Below, piece by piece: positions 52,553-60,510 of a DNA stretch of 64,000 nucleotides. How positions within the stretch are numbered: position 1 is the first letter of the stretch; each line of letters opens with the position of its first letter. The notes under the pieces were generated by a model. That model searched no databases and was not told the DNA's origin. It saw only the letters and a list, made by a program, of their open reading frames with translations. The stretch lies in the NCBI GenBank assembly GCA_934085585.1, contig CAKOHI010000002.1:94288-158287 (forward strand), written 5' to 3'. Made by a program: the position numbers and the translations under genes. This DNA is from an uncultured Bacilli bacterium. GTDB taxonomy: Bacteria > Bacillota_I > Bacilli_A > RF39 > UBA660.

Positions 52553-53050
52553 ATGATAAAAAATATTGTTAATGTTGATGTTGAAAAATTAAATGGATTT
52601 TGTGAAAAAGTAGTTGATTCAAAATTTTATATAGGCGATAATGAAATTTACTTTGTTGATGGAAAAAATGTTGTGTTAAACTATTCTCAAAAAGAAAAAG
52701 ATATAGCACTTTGGTTCAGTGCTAAATTTGGCAAAGTAGTTTTTATGAATCCAAAAATTAATTTTCCAAAAGGAATAAATACTTCGGATTATACCATAGA
52801 TGGTGAATCATGGGATTTAAAGTGTTTAGGTAAAAATGCAAAGAGTAACAAAAGAGCTGTAGACAATCTATTAAAAAATTCAAAAAATCAAGCAGCAAAT
52901 TTTATTATTGATATAACAGAAACTATATTAAGTGAAAATATAGTGTTAAATCAAACAAAAAATATTTTTTTAGATATTAAAAGAACTTGGGTCAAAAAAA
53001 TAATTATTATCAAGAATAATGAACTTATTGCATTTTTTCAAAGAATTTAA
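52553..53050 (+). CDS. Orphan CdiA-CT-like PD-(D/E)XK nuclease domain protein
   Basis: 165 residues, no signal. The C-terminal half resembles the CdiA C-terminal tRNase-type domain also found on phage head proteins and mobile elements: TSDYTIDGESWDLKCLG (D....xDLK, a PD-(D/E)XK-like core with Asp for Glu), then LKNSKNQAANFIIDIT and a terminal RTWVKKIIIIKN strand. Such domains are usually the end of a large toxin. Here it is a small free protein with no evident immunity gene. It is bounded by a possible operator and an unusually GC-rich terminator, which hints at transfer. Confidence 0.6.
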   Translation: MIKNIVNVDVEKLNGFCEKVVDSKFYIGDNEIYFVDGKNVVLNYSQKEKDIALWFSAKFGKVVFMNPKINFPKGINTSDYTIDGESWDLKCLGKNAKSNKRAVDNLLKNSKNQAANFIIDITETILSENIVLNQTKNIFLDIKRTWVKKIIIIKNNELIAFFQRI

Positions 53051-53094
53051 AAAAGCCGTCCCCTCTCCAAGTGCGGAGTGGGAAGGGCTTTTTT
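53050..53094 (+). terminator. Long GC-rich terminator
   Basis: A compound hairpin: AAAAAGCC / GGGCTTTTT outer stem, TCCC / GGGA and CTCC / GGAG inner stems, loop AAGTGC, then T. It is much richer in GC than its surroundings. The gap 53095-53234 then holds only the glyS promoter. Confidence 0.85.
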
Positions 53095-53179
53095 AATGTA
53101 ATTACAACTATAGTATAATGCTTTATCTTGTCGCTGTCAATATGATAGTGGAAAAAAATAAAAATATGCTTTATATTTC

Positions 53180-53208
53180 TTGTAATTATTAATATATTTA
53201 TGTATAAT
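53180..53208 (+). promoter_or_regulatory. glyS promoter
   Basis: -35 TTGTAA (53180-53185), 17-base spacer, -10 TATAAT (53203-53208). No T-box sequence is seen in the 26-base leader. Confidence 0.7.
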
Positions 53209-53234
53209 TGTATTTATCAAGGAAGTGATTTGTT

Positions 53235-54608
53235 ATGAAAGTAACTATGGAAGAATTAGTTAATTATTGTAAACAATATGGATTTATTTTTCAAGGAAGT
53301 GAAATATATAATGGGCTTGCCAATTCATGGGACTACGGACCAGTTGGAACAAATTTAAAAGAAAACATAAGAAAAGCATGGAAGAAAAAGTTTATTCAAG
53401 AAAACCCTTATAATGTTGGTCTTGATGCTGCAATTATCATGAATCCAAAAGTTTGGGTTGCATCAGGACATGTGGCTTCTTTTGCAGATCCGCTAATTGA
53501 CTGTAAGAAATGTAAGTCTAGACACAGAGCAGATAAATTAATCGAAGACTTTACACATGGTGAAGTTACCGGAGATGGTTGGGATAATGAAAAATTAGAA
53601 AATTTTATTAAAGAAAATAATATTACTTGTCCAGTATGTGGTAAAAGTGATTTTACTCCGATAAGAAAGTTTAATTTATTATTTGAAACATCAATCGGGG
53701 TAACAGATGATACTAAAAATACTGTTTATTTGCGTGGTGAAACTGCCCAAGGGATATTTGTTAATTTCAAAAATATTGAAAGAAGTATGAGACTTAAACT
53801 ACCATTTGGTATTTGTCAAACTGGTAAAGCTTTTAGAAATGAAATTACACCAGGTAACTTTATTTTTAGGACTCGTGAATTTGAACAAATGGAACTTGAA
53901 TTTTTCTGTAAACCAAATACTGATTTAGAATGGTTTGGATATTGGAAAAATTACTGTATGGACTTTTTAAAAACTTTAGGTCTAGATAGTGACAATTTAA
54001 GATTTAGAGATCACGAAAAAGAAGAATTATCATTTTATAGTAAGGCTACAACTGATATAGAATTTATGTTTCCAATGGGATGGGGTGAACTATGGGGAAT
54101 TGCTGATAGAACAGATTATGACCTAACAGTTCATCAAGAAGCATCTGGAACTGATCTTCGATATATGGATCCAGAAACTAACGAAAAATATTTGCCATTT
54201 GTAGTAGAACCATCAGTTGGTCTAGATAGACTTGTTTTAGCAATATTAACAAATGCTTATACAAAAGAAATGGTTGAAGGAGAAGAAAGAATAGTATTAA
54301 AAATTCATCCAGCATTAGCTCCATACAAAGTAACTATTCTACCACTAATTAAGAAAGTTCATGCTGGTAAGGCTAATGATGTATATGCAACCCTTTGTAA
54401 ATATTTTGAATGTCAATATGATGAGTCAGGATCAATTGGTAAAAGATATAGAAGAAGTGATGCAATTGGAACTCCATTTGCTATAACCATTGATAATAAT
54501 ACTATCGAAAATGATACAGTAACTTTAAGAGATAGAGATACAATGGAACAAATTACATTAAAAATTGATGAATTAATTCCATTCATAAGTAAAAAGATAG
54601 AATTATAA
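53235..54608 (+). CDS. glyS: Glycyl-tRNA synthetase, single-chain (archaeal/eukaryal-type) form
   Basis: 457 residues, an alpha2-type class II synthetase, not the bacterial GlyQ/GlyS alpha2beta2 enzyme. It has GSEIYNGLANSWDYGPVG, a zinc-ribbon insertion (CKKCKSRHRADK and CPVCGKSDFTP), motif 2 FRNEITPGNFIFRTREFEQME, motif 3 EPSVGLDRLVLAIL, and an anticodon domain starting HPALAPYKVTILPL. This form is common in Mollicutes and some Bacilli. RBS GGAAGTGAT. Confidence 0.96.
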   Translation: MKVTMEELVNYCKQYGFIFQGSEIYNGLANSWDYGPVGTNLKENIRKAWKKKFIQENPYNVGLDAAIIMNPKVWVASGHVASFADPLIDCKKCKSRHRADKLIEDFTHGEVTGDGWDNEKLENFIKENNITCPVCGKSDFTPIRKFNLLFETSIGVTDDTKNTVYLRGETAQGIFVNFKNIERSMRLKLPFGICQTGKAFRNEITPGNFIFRTREFEQMELEFFCKPNTDLEWFGYWKNYCMDFLKTLGLDSDNLRFRDHEKEELSFYSKATTDIEFMFPMGWGELWGIADRTDYDLTVHQEASGTDLRYMDPETNEKYLPFVVEPSVGLDRLVLAILTNAYTKEMVEGEERIVLKIHPALAPYKVTILPLIKKVHAGKANDVYATLCKYFECQYDESGSIGKRYRRSDAIGTPFAITIDNNTIENDTVTLRDRDTMEQITLKIDELIPFISKKIEL

Positions 54609-54612
54609 TTTC

Positions 54613-54646
54613 AAAGCTAGGGAAAAAAACTCTAGCTTTATTTTTT
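54613..54646 (+). terminator. glyS terminator
   Basis: Stem AAAGCTAG / CTAGCTTT with 11-base A-rich loop, then ATTTTTTG. Confidence 0.75.
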
Positions 54647-54692
54647 GTAATGTAGTATAATTTAACTAACAAGAAAAATTTTGTTAAAAAGC

Positions 54693-54721
54693 TTGTAAAA
54701 AAATTAAAAATTTGATAAAAT
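54693..54721 (+). promoter_or_regulatory. sepF promoter
   Basis: -35 TTGTAA (54693-54698), 17-base spacer ending TGA, -10 TAAAAT (54716-54721), extended -10. Confidence 0.65.
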
Positions 54722-54749
54722 GGGATAGTAGACTAGGGAGGAATCAATT

Positions 54750-55160
54750 ATGGGATTTAGCTTAAAAAATATTTTTAAAGATGACGATGATATGGAAAAT
54801 TTAAATGGAACAGAAGATGCTTATTACAATATTTCTGAAGAAGATGCTATAAAAGAAGCAGACAAAACAGGAAATAAAATGATTTTACTTGAACCACGTG
54901 CATATTCTGAATCACAACAAATAGCTGATCATTTAAAAAATAGAAATAGTGTAGTTGTAAATTTGAAAAGAGTTACATCTGATCAAGCTAAAAGAATTAT
55001 TGATTTTTTAAGCGGAGTTATTTATGCAATTGGTGGATCTATGCAAAAAATAGGTGTAGGCATTTATTTAGTAGCACCTAAAAATGTTAATGTTCAAGGA
55101 AAAATAACTGATGATGCAGAAAAACCAAACAAAAATTCAGACGAAGAATTAGATTGGTAA
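54750..55160 (+). CDS. sepF: Cell division protein SepF
   Basis: 136 residues. N-terminal amphipathic membrane-targeting segment (MGFSLKNIFKDDD), then the SepF domain: ILLEPRAYSESQQIADHLKNR, VVVNLKRVTSDQAKRIIDFLSG and IYAIGGSMQKIGVGIYLVAPKNV. SepF links FtsZ filaments to the membrane. Strong RBS GGGAGG. Next gene is divIVA-like; the usual ylmG/ylmH between them are missing. Confidence 0.95.
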   Translation: MGFSLKNIFKDDDDMENLNGTEDAYYNISEEDAIKEADKTGNKMILLEPRAYSESQQIADHLKNRNSVVVNLKRVTSDQAKRIIDFLSGVIYAIGGSMQKIGVGIYLVAPKNVNVQGKITDDAEKPNKNSDEELDW

Positions 55161-55176
55161 TATAGGTGGTGGCCTT

Positions 55177-55605
55177 ATGGTAAATAAATTTAGTACAAGT
55201 ATTCAAGGCTATAAAAAAGAGGAAGTTAATGATTTTGTTAAGGAAGTAACTATTGAATATGAAAATATGTTACATAAACTTAAAAATAGTTGTGAGATAA
55301 TTGAGACTTTAAAAGGGGAATTACAGCATTATAAAGATATTGAATCAACTTTAAATCGTGCTATTCTTGTAGCGGAAGAATCAACAAGTAACATAAAAAA
55401 AGCAGCTTATGATGAATCTAAAGTAATTATTGAAGATGCTAAAAGAAATGCTACTAAAGTAATTAATAATGCTCTTCAAAAGGCTGAAAGAATTGAGTCA
55501 GAAGCAGAAAGTTTAAGACGAAAAGTAGCGGTATATAAAAGACGCTTTAGATCGTTAGTTGAAGATCAATTAGATGAAATAGAACAATTTGATGATAGAA
55601 TTTAA
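55177..55605 (+). CDS. DivIVA-like coiled-coil protein
   Basis: 142 residues. The N-terminal DivIVA lipid-binding motif FSTSIQGYKKEEVNDFVKEV is followed by a coiled coil over nearly all the rest. DivIVA-family proteins mark curved membrane at poles and septa. It is a little shorter than Bacillus DivIVA (164). Position right after sepF supports a division role. RBS AGGTGGTGG. A weak ATAGA/TCTAT hairpin and T run follow the stop. Confidence 0.85.
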   Translation: MVNKFSTSIQGYKKEEVNDFVKEVTIEYENMLHKLKNSCEIIETLKGELQHYKDIESTLNRAILVAEESTSNIKKAAYDESKVIIEDAKRNATKVINNALQKAERIESEAESLRRKVAVYKRRFRSLVEDQLDEIEQFDDRI

Positions 55606-55709
55606 TTGTCTATTTTTTTATGTAAAAACTTTAGAATAGTCTGTAAAATATATTGCAAAAAATACATTTATCTGCTAATATTTTAATATAGAAGGATGTG
55701 TAGTTTAAT

Positions 55710-56069
55710 ATGAATAATGGCTTTAATAATCAAAATTATTATAATACAACAAATACCACAACAGTAGTAAATACTAATCCCAATGCTCATAAAAGTAAAT
55801 CTCAAATAATAAAAGAAATGGAAATGCTAAAAAAGAAAATTGAAAATAATAAACTAAAATTAAATGTTATTAATGAAGAAACAAAAATCTTAATAGAGAA
55901 TATGATTGCAGAAGACGAGTTAAAAATTAATGAACTTGAATATGAGCTTAAAAGAAAGAGAAATATGTTGATTTATCAAATAATTTTAATAATTGTAGCT
56001 TTGTTGTTTTTTATATTTTACAAAGATATTTTAAAGTGGTTAGGTTTATATGCTGAATATAAAAACTAA
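55710..56069 (+). CDS. Small coiled-coil membrane protein, unknown function
   Basis: 119 residues. Asn/Thr-rich N-terminus, a coiled coil from about residue 27 to 90 (MEMLKKKIENNKLKLNVINE) and one C-terminal membrane helix (MLIYQIILIIVALLFFIFY). Looks like a tail-anchored coiled-coil protein. RBS GAAGGATG. Confidence 0.6.
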   Translation: MNNGFNNQNYYNTTNTTTVVNTNPNAHKSKSQIIKEMEMLKKKIENNKLKLNVINEETKILIENMIAEDELKINELEYELKRKRNMLIYQIILIIVALLFFIFYKDILKWLGLYAEYKN

Positions 56070-56127
56070 AAAATATTGTTATTATAAACAATAATGAATA
56101 TTGGAAACTGTCATTTTGTTATAATTA

Positions 56128-56160
56128 AAAAAACACTACTTTTTCTTCGTAGTGTTTTTT
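56128..56160. terminator. Bidirectional terminator between convergent small membrane protein genes
   Basis: Stem AAAAAACACTAC / GTAGTGTTTTTT, loop TTTTTCTTC; T runs on both strands. Confidence 0.85.
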
Positions 56161-56444
56161 GTTAAATAATAATTTACTTTCTTTATAATTAAATAATATC
56201 TAGAAATTAAAAATCCTATACCAAAAATAATCAATATTATACCATAGGCTAATTGAGCATAAGAATCTTTTTTTATGCAAGCTTCAATTAATAAATAAAT
56301 ACCAAATAATATAAGAATAATACTATAAATTAAGATTCTATTAAATCTTTTTTTTAATTCAATCCCTTGTTCAGTTTGATAAAAATTTTTTTTTGTCTCA
56401 ATTTTTTCTTCTTTTGAAATAGTTTGATATTTATATTTTTTCAT
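56136..56444 (-). CDS. Small two-helix membrane protein, unknown function
   Basis: 102 residues. Lys-rich cytoplasmic N-terminus, two membrane helices (ILIYSIILILFGIYLLIEA and YGIILIIFGIGFLISRYYLI) and a short basic tail. ATG 56444 is preceded by AGGTGAT at a good distance; a longer frame upstream has no RBS. A TATAAT on the minus strand (56463-56468) may be its -10. Confidence 0.6.
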   Translation of the reverse strand: MKKYKYQTISKEEKIETKKNFYQTEQGIELKKRFNRILIYSIILILFGIYLLIEACIKKDSYAQLAYGIILIIFGIGFLISRYYLIIKKVNYYLTKNTTKKK

Positions 56445-56532
56445 AAATAAATCACCTAATTCATTATAACACAAAATAAGGTACTAGTAAAATAAAAAAT
56501 ATTTGATATAATTAGATATAGGAAGTGATAGT

Positions 56533-57189
56533 GTGAAGAAATTAAAAATTATATTTGGAATATTAATTTTTATAGTAATTGGTTTTTTTGCTGTAAAATT
56601 TATACTAGGATTTATTGAAGATGCTAGAATCAAAAAAATAAAAGAAGGCTGGTACGTTGAAGTTAAAATTGAAGCTATTAAAATTAGAAAAGAAGCTGAT
56701 AGAAATAGTGCAATTTTAAAAGAAGCTAAAAAAGGTGAAGTATATAAGGTTGACGATTATGAAAACCACAAAGGAAATTTTTGGTATCATATAGAATATG
56801 AAAAAGATAAATGGGGATGGATAGCTAATCCACTCGGAGATGAATATTTAAATGATGAAAATAATCCAGAAGATATAAAGGCCCCGACGATTAAATATAA
56901 AGAAGAAGATGGCTACAAAGCGTATTATGTTGATTCAATAAATGATATAACTTATGATCATTTAATAGTAACAGATGATAAGCCTGGAGTTAAAATAACT
57001 CATAAAGTATATCATGAAGTTGATGAGACTGAAGGAAAAGATCAATATTGGATACAATATATTGCAACCGATGCTGTTGGAAAAACAAAAAAAGCTGTGC
57101 AAAAAATAGTTTTTAACAAAGAAAGACCTGACGAAAGCGAAGTATACGATTTTAATCTATTACTTGAAGAAAGAGCAAACAATAATTAA
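56533..57189 (+). CDS. Membrane-anchored bacterial SH3-domain protein
   Basis: 218 residues. N-terminal membrane helix (IIFGILIFIVIGFFAVKFILGF), then an SH3b domain at about residues 40-105 (IKIRKEADRNSAILKEAKKGEVYKV, FWYHIEYEKDKWGWIAN), then a beta-rich C-terminal domain of about 90 residues. SH3b domains often bind wall peptides. Start GTG 56533 after GGAAGTGA. Not a known enzyme. Confidence 0.75.
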   Translation: MKKLKIIFGILIFIVIGFFAVKFILGFIEDARIKKIKEGWYVEVKIEAIKIRKEADRNSAILKEAKKGEVYKVDDYENHKGNFWYHIEYEKDKWGWIANPLGDEYLNDENNPEDIKAPTIKYKEEDGYKAYYVDSINDITYDHLIVTDDKPGVKITHKVYHEVDETEGKDQYWIQYIATDAVGKTKKAVQKIVFNKERPDESEVYDFNLLLEERANNN

Positions 57190-57193
57190 AAAT

Positions 57194-57216
57194 TCTAACG
57201 AAAGTTAGATTTTTTT
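57194..57216 (+). terminator. Terminator of the SH3 protein gene
   Basis: Stem TCTAAC / GTTAGA, GNRA loop GAAA, seven T. Confidence 0.85.
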
Positions 57217-57220
57217 AAAT

Positions 57221-57240
57221 AAAAAACTCTCAAAGAGAGT
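57221..57240 (-). terminator. Terminator downstream of tRNA-Lys
   Basis: On the minus strand: stem ACTCTC / GAGAGT, 3-base loop, then six T. Confidence 0.8.
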
Positions 57241-57251
57241 AATAAACAAAA

Positions 57252-57327
57252 TGGTGGGTTGTTAGGGATTCGAACCCTAGACCCATTGATTAAGAGTCAA
57301 TTGCTCTACCAACTGAGCTAACAACCC
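57252..57327 (-). tRNA. tRNA-Lys (anticodon CTT)
   Basis: A 76-base cloverleaf on the minus strand. The acceptor arms are GGGTTGT / ACAACCC with discriminator A and encoded CCA. The D arm is GCTCAGTTGGTAGAGC, the anticodon arm ATTGA-CTCTTAA-TCAAT (anticodon CTT, reads AAG), and the T arm CTAGG-TTCGAAT type (TTCGAAT present). Own terminator downstream. Confidence 0.97.
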
Positions 57328-57458
57328 ATTTTTTCAAGAACAAATAAATTATATCAAATAGAAATAAATAATGCAAGTATCTTTGCAAATTTTCTTGAAC
57401 TATAATTGCTAAAAGCATTTTTAAATGATATACTTATAAAAGATAAGGATTTGATTAT

Positions 57459-59213
57459 ATGTTTGGAAAAATTAAAAAAATTAATAATAATGAAATTGTT
57501 ATAGAGAATTTAACAGGCAAATCTATACCAAGTATAATTAACTGCCATGTTGTATTTTTAGAAGATAATAGAAAAATTATTGGTGAAATAATATATATTG
57601 ATGAAATAGAAGCAAAAATTTTATTGGTGGGTGAAATTATTAATGATACATTTCATGCCGGTTTGATAAGAAAACCAAGTGGTAATGCCGAAGTAAGAGT
57701 AATTAATGGTAGTGAACTAGAATTAATGTATGGCAAAAATAGTCTTAATAAAGAAAATTTATATTTAGGAACATCTGCAGTATATCAAAATTTTAATATA
57801 TCAGTACCTTTAAATAACTTTTTTTCTATGCACAATGCCATAATTGGAAATACAGGATCTGGTAAATCATGCGGTGTAGCAAGAATATTACAAAACTTAT
57901 TTTTGTTAAATCCCGAAAAACCAATTAATTCTCACATTATATTATTTGATGCCTATGGAGAATATAATAAAGTATTTAATGAATTAAATGATGTAGGTTT
58001 AAAGTTTAAAAACTTTACTACCAATGTAGTTACTGAAAATGAACAACAATTAAAATTACCAATTCAATTTTTAGATGTAGATGATTTAGCATTATTATTA
58101 CAAGCAACAAGTAGTGATCAAATTCCCGTTTTGAACAAAGCTTTAAAACTAGTAAAAATATTTAAAAGCAGTAGTCCAGAAATAAAAAAGTATAAAAATG
58201 ATATTATAGCAAAATGCCTAATGGATATATTAACAAGTGGCAGATCATCAAGCAATATAAGAGATCAAATAATAGCTGTATTGACTCATTATAATACAGA
58301 AGAATTAAATTTAGATTCAATAATCCACCAACCTGGTTATGATCGTACCTTTAGACAATGTCTACTTATAGATGATAGTGGGAAAATGAATGCCATTTTT
58401 GAAGTAATGAAATTTTTACAACAATTTGAATCAGTTAATTTAGAAGATATAAAAATTGAAGAAATTACCAATTATACATTAAATGACTTATATGAATCTT
58501 TAGAATTTGCTTTAATTAGTGAAGGAACTATAAATAATGACCTTGCTTATAAAGAAATGAATATACTAAAAATAAGACTTCAAAGTATAATAAATAGTGA
58601 TGCCAAAAATATATTTGATGTAAAAGATTTTGTAAGTAAAGAAGATTTTATAAAAAATACATTTGTTAATAATAATTTAGTAAATATTAATTTGAGTTTT
58701 ATAGATGATAGATTTGCCAAAGTTTTAACTAAAATTTATAGTAAAATGTTATTTAATTATACAACTAAATTTATACCACGCGGAGGCATTTCTTTTAACA
58801 TCATATTAGAAGAAGCCCATAGATATGTTCAAAATGATAATGATATTAACATAATTGGTTATAATATTTTTGATAGAATAACAAAAGAGGGAAGAAAATA
58901 TGGAACACTTTTAACTTTTATAACTCAAAGACCAAACGAATTATCAAAAACGGCATTAAGTCAATGTGCAAATTTTATTGTATTCAGGGTATTTCATCCA
59001 AGTGATTTAGATATTGTAAAAAATATGAGTACAAATGTCTCATCAGAAACATTAGAACAAATAAAATCATTAAATCCAGGATGTGCTTTTGCATTTGGAA
59101 CATCTTTTAAAATTCCCGTTTTAATTAATTTTAAATTGCCAAACCCGATGCCTGAAAGTACAAGTGTAAATATTAAAAAAATATGGTATGAAAGAAGTGA
59201 TATGAATGATTGA
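57459..59213 (+). CDS. HerA/DUF87-family ATPase
   Basis: 584 residues. The N-terminal about 90 residues look like the HAS barrel; the HerA/FtsK-type motor has Walker A GNTGSGKSCGV, Walker B NIILEEAHRYV and TFITQRPNELSKTALSQCANFIVFR. HerA proteins are hexameric DNA translocases or helicases; the usual partner nuclease NurA is not in the window. It overlaps the next gene by 8 bases, so a hydrolase is its coupled neighbour. An extended -10 TGATATACT (57427-57435) precedes it. Role (repair, defence, conjugation-like) cannot be told. Confidence 0.88.
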   Translation: MFGKIKKINNNEIVIENLTGKSIPSIINCHVVFLEDNRKIIGEIIYIDEIEAKILLVGEIINDTFHAGLIRKPSGNAEVRVINGSELELMYGKNSLNKENLYLGTSAVYQNFNISVPLNNFFSMHNAIIGNTGSGKSCGVARILQNLFLLNPEKPINSHIILFDAYGEYNKVFNELNDVGLKFKNFTTNVVTENEQQLKLPIQFLDVDDLALLLQATSSDQIPVLNKALKLVKIFKSSSPEIKKYKNDIIAKCLMDILTSGRSSSNIRDQIIAVLTHYNTEELNLDSIIHQPGYDRTFRQCLLIDDSGKMNAIFEVMKFLQQFESVNLEDIKIEEITNYTLNDLYESLEFALISEGTINNDLAYKEMNILKIRLQSIINSDAKNIFDVKDFVSKEDFIKNTFVNNNLVNINLSFIDDRFAKVLTKIYSKMLFNYTTKFIPRGGISFNIILEEAHRYVQNDNDINIIGYNIFDRITKEGRKYGTLLTFITQRPNELSKTALSQCANFIVFRVFHPSDLDIVKNMSTNVSSETLEQIKSLNPGCAFAFGTSFKIPVLINFKLPNPMPESTSVNIKKIWYERSDMND

Positions 59214-60054
59214 AGCTAGTATTAAATCAAGTGATTTATTATATTTATCATTAAGTATATATGAAGCAAACTATAGTAAAGGAACAATAATTATTGCTCC
59301 GGGACTAAATGAATGCAAGGAACGTTACCAAGATATAATTACTTATTTTAATAATGCTAATTTTAATATTATTATATTTGATCCTCGTGGTCATGGTAAG
59401 AGTATAAATGAAGAAAATAGTTTAGGTGTTATAAATGATGCTGAAAAACTGATTAATGACTTAAAAGTAGTAGTTAATTATACCCAAAATAGATTCCCAA
59501 ATTTACCAATAAATTTGCTAGCAGATAGTTTAAGTGCTTTGGTAGCTATAAATTATTTAGCTCAAAATGAAGTTATTAAAAAGGTTGTATTAACAAGTCC
59601 AATATTTAGTAATGCTGCCGAAAGTAATTTAAGTATGGCCAATTTTATGATGAAAATTTTAGGAAAAAATAAAGAAAGTTCATATTTTCAAAATTTATTA
59701 GGCTTTAATAAAAACACAGTTCTTTTTAAAGATAATAATGAAATGAATAAATTTAAATCAAATCCTAAATGTTTTTACAATTACAAAAATTTAAGTATAT
59801 ATCAAATATTAAGACTTGAAGATAATATAAAAAAAATAAAGTATAATCCAAATTTTAAATTACTAATTCAATCTGGAGCTTTAGATAATTCTTTAAGCGG
59901 TAAAAACAATATAGCAGATTTAGCCAACATATTAAGTAAAAAAGGTTTAAAAGATATTAATTATATAGAATATCCCAATATGGGGCATAAAATATTATTC
60001 GATTACGGAAAATCATTAGTTTGGCAAGATATTTTAGGATTTTTTACAAATTAG
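59206..60054 (+). CDS. Alpha/beta hydrolase (lysophospholipase-like)
   Basis: 282 residues, cytoplasmic. Strand-loop IIAPGLNECKERYQ, FDPRGHGKS, the nucleophile elbow LLADSLSAL (Ser at the middle; the flanking Gly residues of GxSxG are Ala and Ser), an acid in SGALDNSLSG and the His in YPNMGHKILFD. It fits the serine-aminopeptidase/lysophospholipase branch with an altered elbow. Coupled to the HerA-like gene by an 8-base overlap. Substrate unknown. Confidence 0.8.
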   Translation: MIEASIKSSDLLYLSLSIYEANYSKGTIIIAPGLNECKERYQDIITYFNNANFNIIIFDPRGHGKSINEENSLGVINDAEKLINDLKVVVNYTQNRFPNLPINLLADSLSALVAINYLAQNEVIKKVVLTSPIFSNAAESNLSMANFMMKILGKNKESSYFQNLLGFNKNTVLFKDNNEMNKFKSNPKCFYNYKNLSIYQILRLEDNIKKIKYNPNFKLLIQSGALDNSLSGKNNIADLANILSKKGLKDINYIEYPNMGHKILFDYGKSLVWQDILGFFTN

Positions 60055-60056
60055 GC

Positions 60057-60085
60057 TTGAAATAGGTTTTATTTTGTGATAATAT
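60057..60085 (+). promoter_or_regulatory. Promoter of the thrS T-box transcript
   Basis: -35 TTGAAA (60057-60062), 17-base spacer ending TGA, -10 TAATAT (60080-60085), extended -10. It begins 3 bases after the preceding stop codon. Confidence 0.7.
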
Positions 60086-60091
60086 TATCGT

Positions 60092-60290
60092 GAAATCGAT
60101 GCGAAAAGACACGATTAATAAATATGTTTTTATAGAGAATTAGTGGTTGGTGCAAACTAATAAAATATATTATTAATTACTACTTTTCAAGAGGGTTAAT
60201 AAACCACGGATAAGTCCGTTATCAGTAATTAAGTTAAATAAAGGGATGGTACCGTCTTATAAAGACTCCTTGGTATCATCCTTTTTTATT
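60092..60290 (+). promoter_or_regulatory. T-box riboswitch of thrS
   Basis: A tRNA-sensing leader. Stem I has the AGAGAA box (60134-60139) and the GGTTGGTGCAAAC apical element. A stem-III-like hairpin CGGATAAGTCCG follows. The T-box AAAGGGATGGTACCGTC (60240-60256) pairs with the uncharged tRNA end. The competing terminator is GGATGGTACC (60244-60253) with GGTATCATCC (60272-60281) plus six T. Uncharged tRNA-Thr would favour read-through to thrS. I could not place the specifier codon with certainty; threonine is inferred from the downstream gene. Confidence 0.93.
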
Positions 60291-60308
60291 TTGAAGGGAG
60301 GAATGCGT

Positions 60309-60509
60309 ATGGACTATGACACCGAAATGAAAAATTTAAGAAATAGTATGCTTGAATTAAAAACTAAAATAATGATGCTATCAAGCAAGAAAGATGTTCC
60401 AGATTTTGCAAAACAAATTGAAAATTATACCAAAGAGTATAACGAGTTAAAAAGAAAGTATGCAAAGCTCACTTTAGAACAAAGACAAGAAAAGAAAGAA
60501 GGAAGATAA
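60309..60509 (+). CDS. 66-residue helical protein between T-box and thrS
   Basis: MDYDTEMKNLRNSMLELKT... is all-helical, Lys/Glu-rich and probably a coiled coil or helical hairpin, with no recognised family. ATG 60309 lies 7 bases after GGGAGG; ATG 60303 is only one base away. thrS starts one base after its stop with no gap, so both are under the T-box. It may be linked to threonine charging or just ride the operon. Confidence 0.7.
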   Translation: MDYDTEMKNLRNSMLELKTKIMMLSSKKDVPDFAKQIENYTKEYNELKRKYAKLTLEQRQEKKEGR

Positions 60510-60510
60510 A

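Noticed and set aside
53209..53234. T-box leader for glyS
   Set aside because: The leader from the promoter to the ATG is about 26 bases and has no T-box sequence or antiterminator.
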